NCBI RefSeq assembly: GCF_001949145.1 | Contig: NW_019091358.1 | Coordinates: forward strand, 3,180,904 to 3,244,903 | Direction of reading: 5' to 3' | DNA length: 64,000 nucleotides | DNA from: Acanthaster planci | Lineage: Eukaryota; Echinodermata; Asteroidea; Valvatida; Acanthasteridae | Shown here: piece by piece, positions 24,890 through 36,127 of the stretch | How the letters are laid out: every line of letters begins with the position of its first letter | Numbering within the stretch: the first letter of the stretch is position 1 | Position numbers and translations under genes: made by a program | Notes under the pieces: generated by a model | The model's input: only the letters and a program-made list of their open reading frames with translations | Told to the model about the DNA's origin: nothing | The model's database searches: none

Positions 24890-26795
24890 GCAAGGAACTG
24901 ATGTCAAATTGTGGACAATCAAGCTCTTTTGACAAACTTTTGCATGCTGAGAAGGCATATGCTTGGCGAGTTCACAGCTGTGAGGTTTTTCATGCGTTGC
25001 ATTTATATCTACTTAGACATCGTGAATAAACTATTTTTTATTTTGATACACTGTTCCATTATCCATGCAGTGTTTATAATTTTATTTATATCCCTCCAAA
25101 ACATCAGTTTCAAAGACTTGGTATGAATTTGGTTAAGACTGGCCAACAACACGTTGACTACCACTGTAATAAGTTCGTTAAGAACAAAATGCGCTATTTC
25201 ATCAAAGGAGTGATCCTGAGATCTCACGAAACACTTCTGTATAAATGCATAAAAGCTGTAATAAAAATGATTTCAATAAAACAAAAAACCTTATCAACAA
25301 CTTCGCTATTTTTTTTTTAAATAACTCAAGAAGAAAGAGTTAGAGAAGGGCAGTAGCAGCTCATGAACATTTAGGCACACGGTCCAACACTAGCAACAGA
25401 GCAAGTATAAAATTTGATGTTGTGAGATCATACCAAGCACCGACAAAGATGAGAATATTCGATTTCCTATACATCAATACCAATAGTTCTAAGGATGAAA
25501 ACAATTGCAGCAACGATCCATAGGCCTGGTACAAAGGAGTCTGGCTATGGACATGCTGGGCATGCCAGAAAGCGGTAATTGGCCAGATATTATAGTCCAG
25601 GCAGTTCAAATTCCTTGTGTCCTTCTTCCTTGATTGAAATGCAGCATCTCCTTTTGTTCAAAGCAATCTAAAACCCAATCTCAGTGCATCCCACCCTAAG
25701 GATACATACGATAGCACGCTAAATAGGACTTATAGGACCTATAGTGAAATGTACATATGCAGCAAGGTATGAGACGGAGAGAACCCCCCCCCCTGCTTTG
25801 TGTTGGTCATTGTCTCGCAGGAATCTGGGGATTCCTTTCAGACATCTTGGGGGGATGTGTTAAGTAACAATAGTCTAGAGTGTGTATAGGAATTGGACAT
25901 GTTGGGGGGGGGTACCCCTCGGTCTCATTTCTTGTTGGGTATAGGGGTATAAATTGACTTCACGGCAAGAGCGTATAAATCGCAACGGCGAGAAAGACGG
26001 CCAAAGTAACTCAATTTTTTTATCTTCTGTCTTTTTGGGGGGGGGCGGCATGTGGCTCTTATACACTTCCGTACACATCAACAGCATTCGTTGGACGCTA
26101 TAAAAGTGTTAGCCACACAGACTTTGGATGAAGCCGACCCACTTCATAAAATGAGTACGATAATAGTAATCTTAGATTCATGTTACTTAGTAATAAATAG
26201 AGTGCAAAGTGTACCCATCAAATTCTCCGGAGCAACTCACGTTAAATATGATATACGTTAAATACGCATGGCGTGGATTTCGAAACTTTCACTGGAGAAA
26301 ATCAGAAACACTAGGCTGCAACTGGAAAGAGTTGAAATGCACACACACAAAAAAAATTGTCAAGAATTTTAATCCTAATCTTTCTAATCCTATCCCTTCC
26401 TTCAGTTTAATACAAATTTACACACACCCTTAGAGTACGTCATTCACGAGCTGTGGGGGGGGAGGTAAAAAAAATCCCTTCCTCTCGCCCATTGTTGCAC
26501 ATACTTTCCAGACGCAACTTATCCATGTAAAACAGGAAAGATGAACCAAATTAATGTCAGGACCTATTGCAAGACGTCACCCTCTCCACTTTGTTCTACA
26601 AGTAACTGAGTTCGCTATCCTGTCACAGAGCAAACTTAGAAATCACTTTGCACTGACTCTGTAAATTTTGTGGAGTGTTTGAGGCACCCATTTCCGTTCC
26701 TTTGTTATGCAAAATGTAAAGTTAGGTCTACTTTGTTGAATAAAATCACGTCAAGTTCTGGCTACCCATAATACCTCACAGGTTCAATTTTAAGA
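24890..26795. other. no gene seen
   Basis: No recognisable coding content. Poly-C/poly-G tracts occur near 25787 and 26037. Confidence 0.4.
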
Positions 26796-26800
26796 CAAAC

Positions 26801-27529
26801 TCAATTCGTTTCATAGTACCTACAGCCATCCTCTAGGTTTAAGTACTTGCCCTGGTCGACCTGGGCGATGGTGACATTATTAAGTTGACACGCCTTCCCG
26901 GACAGGTTGAAGGAGTGGCACTTGGGATCTTTGATGCAGGCAATGCAACACTGAAGGGGGCTCTTGGTCTGGGTAACGGAGAAGGTGTGGTTCAGTAGGC
27001 AGCAGCTTTGGGTCGAGTAACCTCGAGTTAGGCTGATGGCAGAACACTGAAAGGTTCTGGTGAGACTTGTGGCAGGACGCTCACATATGGTGTACCTCCA
27101 ACGAGAACAATCAGTTCCAAACCACCGCATTCCAGATTTAGCCAGTACCACACATCGATTATCAGGCCCACTGGATGTGTCGAATGTATAGTACCCTTCA
27201 GGGCCAGTGAGATTCTGAAAACACATCAGTGTGTTGTTAGGTAATTTGGCCATACAGCCCAGCCACAAACTTCTCTCAGGATTCGGCCACGTTTCTTTAA
27301 ACAGCCCGTAGAGGAAATCATTCTCAGCCTTTGAGTTAGGAACGGCCAAGTTGCTGTTTATCCTTTGGCAGGTCTCTTGTGCTTTAGCCATTCCCAGCTG
27401 AGTGTCTATGACGGCCATCCAACAGGACTGACAGTTGGGAATCCAGCCCAATGGACATCTGGGTAGAGTGTCTAGTGAGTGGATTCTAGCTGCTCCAAGC
27501 AACAGGACAAAGAGTTTGCACAACACCAT
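26801..27529 (-). CDS. secreted C-type-lectin-like protein with apple/PAN-like C-terminal domain
   Basis: Single-exon ORF of 242 residues. Residues 1-18 form a signal peptide (Leu-rich core FVLLLGAA), so the product is probably secreted. A C-type lectin-like domain spans about 23-152: it opens with CPLGW, has SCWMA, the hallmark LWLGC (the usual WIGL position) and closes with WRYTICE. The usual EPN/QPD and WND calcium-sugar motifs are not seen, so classic Ca-dependent sugar binding is doubtful. A second Cys-rich domain (about 160-242; SCCLLNH, QCCIACIKDPKCHSF, ACQLNNVTIAQ) has the Cys spacing of a PAN/apple-like module, usually a protein- or sugar-binding domain. Several N-glycosylation sequons are present. 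It is closest to the gene at 31202; decayed relatives lie at 18978 and 30019. The start is the first ATG before the signal peptide. Ligand unknown. Confidence 0.87.
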   Translation of the reverse strand: MVLCKLFVLLLGAARIHSLDTLPRCPLGWIPNCQSCWMAVIDTQLGMAKAQETCQRINSNLAVPNSKAENDFLYGLFKETWPNPERSLWLGCMAKLPNNTLMCFQNLTGPEGYYTFDTSSGPDNRCVVLAKSGMRWFGTDCSRWRYTICERPATSLTRTFQCSAISLTRGYSTQSCCLLNHTFSVTQTKSPLQCCIACIKDPKCHSFNLSGKACQLNNVTIAQVDQGKYLNLEDGCRYYETN

Positions 27530-28166
27530 TATTTGAGCTCAATTTGTGTGCCGCTTTGTTTTTTTGTGGTGCTTGCCGTGTGTTCAAAAGATCTTCTGTG
27601 TGGTTTTCAACTCGCAGTTGATTTCGAATTGCGCAGTGGCGGGGAAGGATAATTCAAAGAGAGCCGTCTATTACCTTCTAGCTATGTGCGCTGTGTGAAT
27701 TATGTGACGGCGAGGCCAGTAATTTCAACGATCCCAGCACGCGATCGATTATTAAGCTGACTAGAGAAACACAAAACGTTGTAGCTATTTCCAGCGATCG
27801 GCTCCTGCCTGCTCATTTTGAACGTTATTACATGTATTAACACACCTACATTAAAATCGGGCTCCATGAAAATGGAAGACGCGTGAAAACACATATTAAG
27901 GATAAATTTCATAAATTCAGCAAAACTGTTTCCATATGCTACGTGTTTTGCACGATGCACTAAACTTGAAATTCTGAGATACCCTGACCAGCCAACATGC
28001 AGTCTGAGAGGTTTGCAAAATCAAAACCATGCAGCTTAATTCTCCCAATTAAACACGATTGAAACCCTAATTAGCACAAAGTATGAAGTAACAGAAACCG
28101 ATCCAATTGGCAAAACTCAACCTATTACAGCCAGCAATAGAGGAAGTTGGAAATTAGACACTATTA

Positions 28167-28205
28167 TGAGCCCCGGACTGGACCAAGAGAGGGCGCAATT
28201 TTCAG
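28167..28205 (+). repeat. dispersed AGAGGGCGC-type repeat (short copy)
   Basis: TGAGCC then GGACTGGACCA and AGAGAGGGCGCAATTTTC, matching the repeats at 1785 and 16541. Confidence 0.55.
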
Positions 28206-28224
28206 AGTTAAAGACTTGAGCCAC

Positions 28225-28345
28225 CTGCTTTAGACTCGAATCGGACTGGAGTCGCTATTTTTGTGACTCATTATTTGACTTGTAATTATCAGTTTTGATT
28301 TGTGACTTGACTTGGACTGCCACATTATGAATTGTGACTTGACTG
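28225..28345. repeat. degenerate GACTTG/GTGACTTG repeat
   Basis: Irregular repeats of GACTTG, TTGTGACTTG and TTGACTTGG. The same motif family forms a longer tract at 62608-62815. Confidence 0.6.
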
Positions 28346-28984
28346 TGACAAAAAGTACTCAATCTAACTCACTAATATAACGTTTAGAATTAGGCCTATC
28401 AATTAGGCCAGTCGTGTTATGACACAAACATCGTCGTCGGACAAAAATTTTATTGAGACTTCCACCAAATTCCGTAAATCATAATACAGTTGGGGCAAAC
28501 ACTTGATACAAAAACAGCTTTCCTCAATTTTTCGCTGTTTGAAATAATTGTGCCAACTTTTTCTCCACGAGGTCAGACAAATTGTATCTCAACTAAAATG
28601 TTCATAGCGTGTAGTTCAATTGAAAATTCTCAGAGACATTTATTATGGTTCAAAAATCATTCATTGAGAAAATTTACATCTACCCCCTAATTGCCGTTCA
28701 AAAACACTTCAGAAAGTGGTCCACTGCAACTATGAGATGTGACAAAAATACAGAAACAGGCACTACATATTAGGGTTGGTGTATGTAAGATTTTGATTTT
28801 TTTTTTGTAAATATAAAGAATTATGAATCATATCTATGGGTGTTCATTTGACGCATACACCATGTACATTAAGTATAGACCCATCTTGTCTGTCTTCATG
28901 AAAAGAAAAGTTGGTAGGAATGAGTGTGAAGTTGTGAAATTCGAGGAAAACTGTTTTGTTTTTGTTCTACCATGGTGTATATAA

Positions 28985-30624
28985 ACTTTTTGCCTCAACT
29001 GTACAGATACGTGTACATGTAGGCCCATACTCTAACACAATGATCCTATCAATCTGTAGTTTTAAGTTATAGTTATCTGAAAAAACTTTATCCCCTCTCA
29101 TAAGCATTTTGCCGGGAATCAACTATATATCATTTGAAAATGAAGTGTATCACATATGTTTTGTTTTCTTCACGGCTAACGTTTGTCAATTGATATTTGC
29201 AATTAAAAATCAACAAATCAAAAGACAGTAACAATGATTTCGATCGAGTTGACATACCACTCCAAAAAGTACTTGACTTCTGTGTTTGATATCGTTTGTT
29301 TCAATGTTAATAGGTTAACAAGTCAGTATTTTTCATGAATTTGTATGGTGGTTAATCAAGTGATTCTGGTGTTTCAAAGTTTCAAGTAGGCCTGACGGTG
29401 AACGCATATATCATTAATTTTAAGATTGTAACAGGCATATCGTTAAGAAATTATTGTCAAAGTTTTAAATGATCTTTCACTTCTCTCTGGCAAGTGGGAC
29501 ACATTTTTAGGGAACGCAAACACCATTATGATTTTTTTCAGAAAGTATTTGTGTTTCTTCAAGTGTGTGTTCCGCTATGCAGAAAGGGGTATTTTCAATT
29601 TTCAAAAGGAAACCTGAACTGGAAAACTGAACGATGTCTTACTCAAATGAGTTCCATAACTTAGACGGCTTATAAATAGCGAAGTTCAAATTCGCTTCAT
29701 TAACTATAGAGCAAAACGCCAGAAAACTTGGAACATTCACAGCCCTGAGAGCTTAGGTAGAAAACTGGGCTTTTCGAGATGTGAAACGTTGAGATGCTGT
29801 CTCCAAGTACAATTTGAGATAATAAGATCTATTTGATTGTGTGTCGATTGTTTGCTCACTACGACGTTTGTGACCAATCATCTCAATGCTGAGTGCTTCG
29901 GTAAAAGATCGTGTAACTTCTGTACTCAATAGAATGAACTCGCCAAATTAAATGGAATATTACGCAAGTTATTTCTTACTCTGTGTACTGCATGTCTTTC
30001 AAGCGTTAGGCCCACAAGTTCGATGTAGCTGCAATATTCTCCTTGTTTCAGGAAACGTACTTGCCCTGTTCGACCTAGGCAATGGTGTCTTTGTCGAGTT
30101 GGCACGTCCTCGCGGATAAATTGAATGATGACTGGCATTTTGAGGTCCTTGAAGCAGGCAATACACTAAACGCGAGGCTCTTGATCTGAGTGTCAGAAAA
30201 GGTGTGTTCCAGTTACGTAGACAGTAGAGTAGCTTCGTGTGTTGCCAGTAAGAGACTAAGGCTGCAGAGCACTGAAGGGTCCTGTTGAACCTTGCTGCTG
30301 GCCACTTACCTCCATCCGCTAAGTCCCATCTTTGACATCACTACACGTCGTTCATTGGGCCCTTTGGGGCCAGAGTAATTCTGAAATCACGCCAGTGTGT
30401 TATAAAGCAGTTTGGCCGTACACCCTAGCCACGAAGGTTTTTTTTCTGTTCTGGCTAAGTTCCTCAATACAGCCCATACAGGAAAGCATTCTCGGCCCTG
30501 CTGTCAATTGCCAACTTCGTTCATCCAGGAGGACTGATCGTTAAGTATCCCGCCTGATAGGCACGATAGGCCCAGTGAAATGTAAAACACGAGAAGTGTC
30601 TTCAAAACACAGTTGAGAACAGTG
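28985..30624. repeat. segmental duplication, copy 2
   Basis: Direct paralogue of 17433-19822. It keeps the uninterrupted state at both positions where copy 1 has insertions. The right part contains the second lectin pseudogene. Confidence 0.85.
30019..30624 (-). pseudogene. C-type-lectin-like/apple pseudogene (copy in duplication 2)
   Basis: Minus-strand relative of the lectin genes. Conserved blocks are visible (AGGCAATACACTAAACGCG, TGCTGGCCACTTACCTCC, CTAGCCACGAAGG). The reading frame is broken by indels and the ATG has become CTG. It retains about 47 bp missing from the 18978 copy and has an uninterrupted CATCCAGG where that copy has a transposon. Confidence 0.82.
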
Positions 30625-30691
30625 GTTTCCTACAGAGTCAGCGTACTTCAACAATTACGTATTCCATAACATAGCTGACAAAATCTGAACG

Positions 30692-30790
30692 AATAGGTTT
30701 TCCTCTTCCACGAGAAGATCGTTTAATAGGTTTTCCTCTTCCACGAGGAGATCGTTTTACCTATTCCAGTGGCAAAATAATTGCCTCCAC
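30692..30790 (-). promoter_or_regulatory. conserved upstream block of lectin family, with a 33-bp duplication
   Basis: GGTTTTCCTCTTCCACGAG..GATCGTTT occurs twice head to tail with a 33-bp period (30692-30724, 30725-30757), then CCTATTCCAGTGGC. A similar single block lies at the same relative place upstream of the intact gene at 31202-31960 (about 32036-32095: GGTTTTCC, ACGAG, TTTTACCTGTTCCATTGGC, TGCCTCCAC). Retention upstream of both a gene and a pseudogene may reflect common descent only. A promoter role is inferred. Confidence 0.35.
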
Positions 30791-31201
30791 GCAGTTACGT
30801 GCAGATGAGCTACCGTCTGCCGATCTCACTGACTCAGTCTTGTGCAAAATTAACCTGAAGGTATTGCTACTATATAGGCTAGATTTAAATTGCATTTTGT
30901 CAAGTAAACTCGCAGGAAGCTGCTATATGTGAATTGATGTTTACCAACCAATAAAAAATATTGAAATGGTAATTTGCATTTGGAGGAGCCTTGTGATCGT
31001 TCCCAGCTTATCTGCCTTAAGCAGGGTGCAAATGCTGCAGTGCATCACCTAAGACTGCTGGTTTCTTGTGTTTGACCGAAAGGTTGGAGGGCACTGCGTA
31101 GTGCACAGTAGTGGTCACATTTACACTTACGCGCATTATATACAGTATGCAAACTTGTCTACGAATATGTAGAGGGGCCATCTTAACACGGGGGCCATCT
31201 T

Positions 31202-31960
31202 CTATGTCCACTTCATTTCAAAGTAGCCGCAGTCCTCCCCGACTTTCAGGTACTTGCCGTGGTCCACCTGGGCGATGGTGACATTGTTTAGTTGACACGT
31301 CTGCCCGGACAGATTGAAGGAGTGGCACTTGGGATCTTTGATGCAGGCAATGCAACACTGAATGGGGCTCTTGGTCTGGGTAACGGAGAAGGCGTGGTTC
31401 AGTAGGCAGCAGCTTCGGGTGTGGCCAGCATGATTGAGACTGATAGCAGAGCACTGAAGGGTCCCGCCAAACACCATAGCAGGCTGTTCACAGATGGTGT
31501 ACCTCCAACGATGGCAAACAGCTGCGAGCCACTGAGTTCCACCTGTAGCCATCACTACACACGTGTGATCATCCCCATTCGATGCACTCGATGTGAGGAA
31601 TTTGTTGTGCCCTTCAGGACCAGGGAACTCCTCAAAGCACGTCAGTGTGTCGCCAGGCAGTTTGACCGTGCAGCCCAGCCACAAATCGCTCTGAGGGTTT
31701 GGCCAAGTTTCCTGAAACAGCTGTACCAAGAAGTCGTCCTCGGTCTTTGAACTAGGAACGGCCAAGTTGCTGTCTGTTGAAAGTTGTTGGCATGCTGTCT
31801 GAGCTTCGGCCATGCTAACCTGGTCCTGAATAGCCATCCAGCAGGACTGACCATTGAGTATCCAGCCTGGTGGACATCTGGGTAAGGTGACAAGTGGATT
31901 TACAAGATCCGCTAAAAATACTAAGTGGAGCAGCGTCCCCAAGACACAGTTGTGAACCAT
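31202..31960 (-). CDS. secreted C-type-lectin-like protein with apple/PAN-like C-terminal domain (second copy)
   Basis: Single-exon ORF of 252 residues with the architecture of 26801-27529: a hydrophobic N-terminal signal (about 1-24), a lectin-like domain (about 27-162; CPPGW, SCWMA, LWLGC, WRYTICE), then a Cys-rich apple/PAN-like domain (about 169-252). By eye, the centre of the apple-like domain is nearly identical between the two genes (FSVTQTKSP, QCCIACIKDPKCHSFNLSG, CQLNNVTIAQVD), while the lectin domain differs much more and has small indels. The EPN/QPD and WND motifs are again absent. The likely role is binding an extracellular ligand, perhaps in defence or adhesion, but nothing in the window shows the target. 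The start is the ATG directly before the signal peptide; decayed relatives have lost this ATG. Confidence 0.87.
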   Translation of the reverse strand: MVHNCVLGTLLHLVFLADLVNPLVTLPRCPPGWILNGQSCWMAIQDQVSMAEAQTACQQLSTDSNLAVPSSKTEDDFLVQLFQETWPNPQSDLWLGCTVKLPGDTLTCFEEFPGPEGHNKFLTSSASNGDDHTCVVMATGGTQWLAAVCHRWRYTICEQPAMVFGGTLQCSAISLNHAGHTRSCCLLNHAFSVTQTKSPIQCCIACIKDPKCHSFNLSGQTCQLNNVTIAQVDHGKYLKVGEDCGYFEMKWT

Positions 31961-32035
31961 GTTTTCCTCGAAGCTGACAGTGTTTAAATGTCGAAGTTTT
32001 TCGTTAACAAAACTTTAATGGAAAATCTAATTGAA

Positions 32036-32095
32036 AAGGTTTTCCTTTTTTACGAGCAAATTGCTTTTACCTGTTCCATTGGCCGCATAGGTGCC
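32036..32095 (-). promoter_or_regulatory. block upstream of intact lectin gene shared with a pseudogene upstream region
   Basis: About 75-135 bp upstream of the 31960 start codon. Matches 30725-30790 (GGTTTTCC, ACGAG, TTTTACCT-TTCCA-TGGC). It could be promoter-proximal sequence. No TATA box was recognised. Confidence 0.35.
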
Positions 32096-35092
32096 TCCAC
32101 TAAAAGACGTCGTATCAAGTTTCAGATACAGAATTCTAACGCTGAGCTCTGCAAGAAACAAACTCTTCAGCAATTAATAACATGCTTGGAAATATGCTTC
32201 ACGCAGAGCCCAATAACAATTCAGCTTCGAGCGGAATTGGTGAGTTGTGTGACTTGGGTCCCGTTAGTAATGGCCAATAGCTGAACTAGATTTCGGTAAT
32301 TAAATTTACCCGACGTTGCTATGGAAACTGACCAGGGTGCGTAGCTATGGCAACATCATACAGTACAGAATAACAGGTCCACGTAAAAGTATTGAAAGTG
32401 ACAATTCGTCTCTTTTGGCACGTTGCATTGGAAAGCGGGGTCGTTATGACACATCTGTATTGCGTTGTGGTTGATCGATGTCAATTGACCATAACAAACT
32501 GAGTCCTTTTGGCCATTTTTTTGTTAATATCCGGCAATTCGTTGATGCAATTAATGTGGAATTGTTTTGCCCACTTCAAAAAAATCGATAGGCGTAAAAT
32601 GGAAGGTTAACAGATACGGTCGAATATCATCCATTTACGTGCTTGCCAAAGAATTGATTGCATCAGTCAAGTTTCACTTAGTTCGCCTATGACTTGTGAA
32701 GGAAACCTGTCTAATTTTATGAAGGTGATTTTGAAAGTATTTGTGCCGCGTCCCTCGTCGTCACATTGGGCACTTTTTTGGGGGGGGGCTCAGTGCTTTT
32801 TGCTAGGCCGATGTAGTGCGACCGACCAATGCCCACCATCGAGCAAAAGGAGTAAAGCACCCCAGCCAACGGGGTCTACGTGCATTTCCAATGAAAACTG
32901 TCAACAATCATTTTATTAATTGAATCAAACTGCTTTATTAGATTTCTGAGTGTAGAGTTTGATAACATTTCATTACAGTACTGGATTCTTTAAAACAAAT
33001 GAAAGGACACAGGCCTATACAGCATCAAGAATTGGGCTTTTCACTTCAATTTATTCATACAATTCAACCATGTTGAGAGACGTATTCAGCAGCACATTCA
33101 AACAGCGCCTGCATACTTCGGGGCTACAACATGATAGATGTGAAACAACACTTGAAAAGTTGTATTTGTACATTTCAGAACTACAAGAAGAAAGCTGAAG
33201 ATGCTTTCAGGATCATTTCCCTCAAAAATGTCTCAATTTCCATGTTTGTACTGTTCAAGAGCGCACCATGCAATGTCCACTGATTATTTTTGTCTTTGGT
33301 TGAAAATACAGTTTTTATGATTAATAATGGTCTTAAAACATTACTGAATCTATAAGCATACAAACGATAAAATTGTGAATTAAAATAAACTTTTCATTTC
33401 ATTCTTAAAGCACACCTCCATTCTTTAAAAAATCTAAAATCACGACCTGTATGGGTAACTAAAACGTAATGTTACAGTGACGTCAGGTGCATGGATTACT
33501 AACACTGAGAAAAACAGAAGAAATCCCCTCCAACAATATTCCCAACCTCCCCACCTTGCTATGTTATCACAAATCAGGACACAGCGTCCAAACAATGTGC
33601 ATTTTTTTCATACAGGCCTTGAAACTGTACATTTGCACCTCAATTACTTTTTAATTTTGTTTTGCTGCTTTCAAGTGTACATCGATGCCTGGACTGGCAC
33701 TGTAAAATTCAAAAAGCGGGGGGGGGGGAATCGCTGGACACACTATACTAGAGACGCGGTTCATAATACAGATGTAATCTTTACATACAAACCTTGACCT
33801 CCACATAAAATGCCATATTTACAGCTTCTGATGCGAAAGCAAAGACGAAAGCGAATTTGTGACGTCAGATCAGGTATTCACACTGCCAATTTGTGACCAA
33901 CCCAACCCAATCCAACTTTTTTTTCTCCCCACAAAAAAATTAGGAGAGATGATCCAATAGTCCACCCCATGGTAAAAAATGGGGGAGAGGAGTGTTTCCT
34001 TAACCCCTCCCCCGATTGACACCCATGACTGAAATAAAACAAAGCCCTTTTTGCACAACTTATCTGAGCACCAGATTTCTATTTCTTGTGGGCCCACTTC
34101 GGAAGAGGAAATGTTTTCCATTTCACCCTTCAAGAGGTAGTTCACAATATTGTGCCACCAGAGAGGTTGACACAGGAGCAAGGCCATTCTCCAAGATCAA
34201 GGTCAACAAAAGCATGGCCACCTTGTCGCAATCTGCGGTTGAGCGTATGTCAGTAGAAACGTTTTGGGTAAATTTGTGTATAGCTTGGGACATTCCATGC
34301 TACAGAGAGAAGAGATGAGTAATGAAAACTGCCACTCAAACACTAAAGAATCCTCCGACGTAAAAACATCAGGAACAATTCAAGCTCCCTGCCTGCAGCC
34401 AAGGCATAGTAATTGATGACCATTTCCTTCAACTTGCTACGAAAGATGGCCTTTCCGTGCCAACCTCTTGGTGACACAGAGTATTGTGATTGTGAATTGT
34501 CGTGCACTGATTGTCAAGCATGAAGATTACTCGGTATGATTTTGTTCTTCCCTTATTCCTCCATTTGGCTTGCAATGTGGCAGTACTGTTGAGCCAAAGA
34601 CTAAGGAATAGCATCTTATTTTTAAGAATGCCTCATTATTTGGGTTGCTCTAGAAAGAGTCCATTATTAAAAACTAATCTTTGTACATTAAAAATATGTC
34701 CAAATTAAACAAGATCATTAAAAAAATTTAAATATAAGAGTTTTGTCCAAAGCTAGAAAATGTTACCTGAATCAATTGGTCTAAGTAATTATAAAATAAA
34801 TCTCAAAATGCTTACACTGAATATTGAATATAACATTGGCAAGTATTTGATTTGATGGTGTAAATTTCAACATGTACTCAGAAAGGTTACAATATAGTAC
34901 TACAATATTTGGAATGAAAAATATAGAGTTTTATATAAGGTGAGTTGTAACAGTTTGTACATTTTAGGTTGCAAATATTAAATATGAGTTGTATTTGCTC
35001 AATAGTACCAATTATGCGCATGATCACTTGATAATACGACCCTCCTGTATGAAAGAAAATGTTATAAGAATTTATCACGCATCCATGTTTTG

Positions 35093-35161
35093 TTAACCCT
35101 AACACTCCCAAATCCTCCAATTTCAATACAATTTTACATACACCCTAGGGGTTAGGGTTAA
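35093..35161. mobile_element. tiny TTAA-bounded inverted repeat
   Basis: TTAACCCTAAC at 35093 and GTTAGGGTTAA ending 35161 are inverted copies around a 47-bp AT-rich centre. The TTAA ends suggest a piggyBac-like miniature element, but it could also be a chance palindrome. Confidence 0.35.
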
Positions 35162-35689
35162 GATATTCCGTCTTCATGCTGGAATGGATTCATTACCATC
35201 ATCAGAGACTGCTGCAAAAGGTATGATATGTACTGATTCTACATGGCTTGCACTACCGTTCATTAGTGATTGATTATCCTGAAAATGAACGAAGCACACT
35301 ACTTGAATCGTCAAGACCTTTCCACACCACTAGCTCTTTTCAGAGCCAACACTTTTGAACATTCCCAACCCAGGGACACAATATCTGTTGATCCTTGCAA
35401 CTGATACTTAAAAACCATTTATTTACTCTTAAAATCCAGACTACATGCATTTTTAAATACGTCTGCATAACTCAGGATACGTAGAATCAGGTTTATTGCC
35501 TCAAATGCCCAAACATGTCACAAACAGGACTGCAAGGCGTAACAACAGGGGGACCACTTTTGTAACATGTTCCTCCTCCTAACAGACATCTGTGCCCCAC
35601 CCACTCCACTGGTGCCCTCCCCACCCCCAGTGAACACAACCCATACACAAAATCATACACAACCCACAATTTCAGAACTGGGATTAGAA

Positions 35690-35785
35690 GCCATTACTGC
35701 GGTGGCACAACGTGCATAAATAGGTAACACGCGTGCGTGACATGCCACTTGGACCAATAGGGTGTCATGATTTGCCCAAAGCGCG
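35690..35785 (+). repeat. dispersed repeat (pair with 17610-17715)
   Basis: See 17610. Shared ATTACTGCGGTGGCACAACG, then a GC-rich CACGCGTGCGTGACATGCC block and ATGATTTGCC. Confidence 0.65.
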
Positions 35786-36031
35786 CTCGCACCTCAGGAT
35801 CAGGAATGTGAGTGTGACTGCGATGCCACCGCGGTTGGCGTCTCCTCGGATTAGTCTACACAAGCCCCATTTCATTTGCTTTCGGTGCTCCCCATTGAAA
35901 CAAAACCACTGCACCCCTAGGTTCTCTGCAAGAAGATCCACCCAAGTTATGCAACAGTTCCCAAATAAGACTCTATTCACAGAATAAAAGTCCTTTATGA
36001 CATGTCAAATCTGACAGGGGGTGGTGAATGC

Positions 36032-36127
36032 TCAACAAAGGCTGGCATCTCCATCGATTCCATCCATCTCTGCAGCCCTTCCATCGGCTAAGCCTCGTGT
36101 CAGCATGACAGAATACTCGTACAGTGT
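36032..36127 (-). CDS. PTP-like receptor exon 11: C-terminus
   Basis: 31 codons plus TGA, acceptor TTTTGTGGCAG, in phase with exon 10. TLYEYSVMLTRG continues the last PTP helix (canonical YRALLEY), followed by an acidic tail ending in Leu-Cys. There is no second PTP domain. Confidence 0.8.
   Translation of the reverse strand, partial: TLYEYSVMLTRGLADGRAAEMDGIDGDASLC

Larger units (their letters stand above)
32100..36031. other. no gene seen; 3' flank of receptor gene at right end
   Basis: Short ORFs only. The part left of 36032 is the likely 3'UTR of the receptor gene; a reverse-strand AATAAA lies at about 35418-35423. The region also holds the dispersed repeat at 35690-35785. Confidence 0.4.

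Noticed and set aside
35150-35162. Telomere-like TTAGGG
   Set aside because: Only one or two motif copies are present; they are explained by the small TTAA-bounded palindrome.
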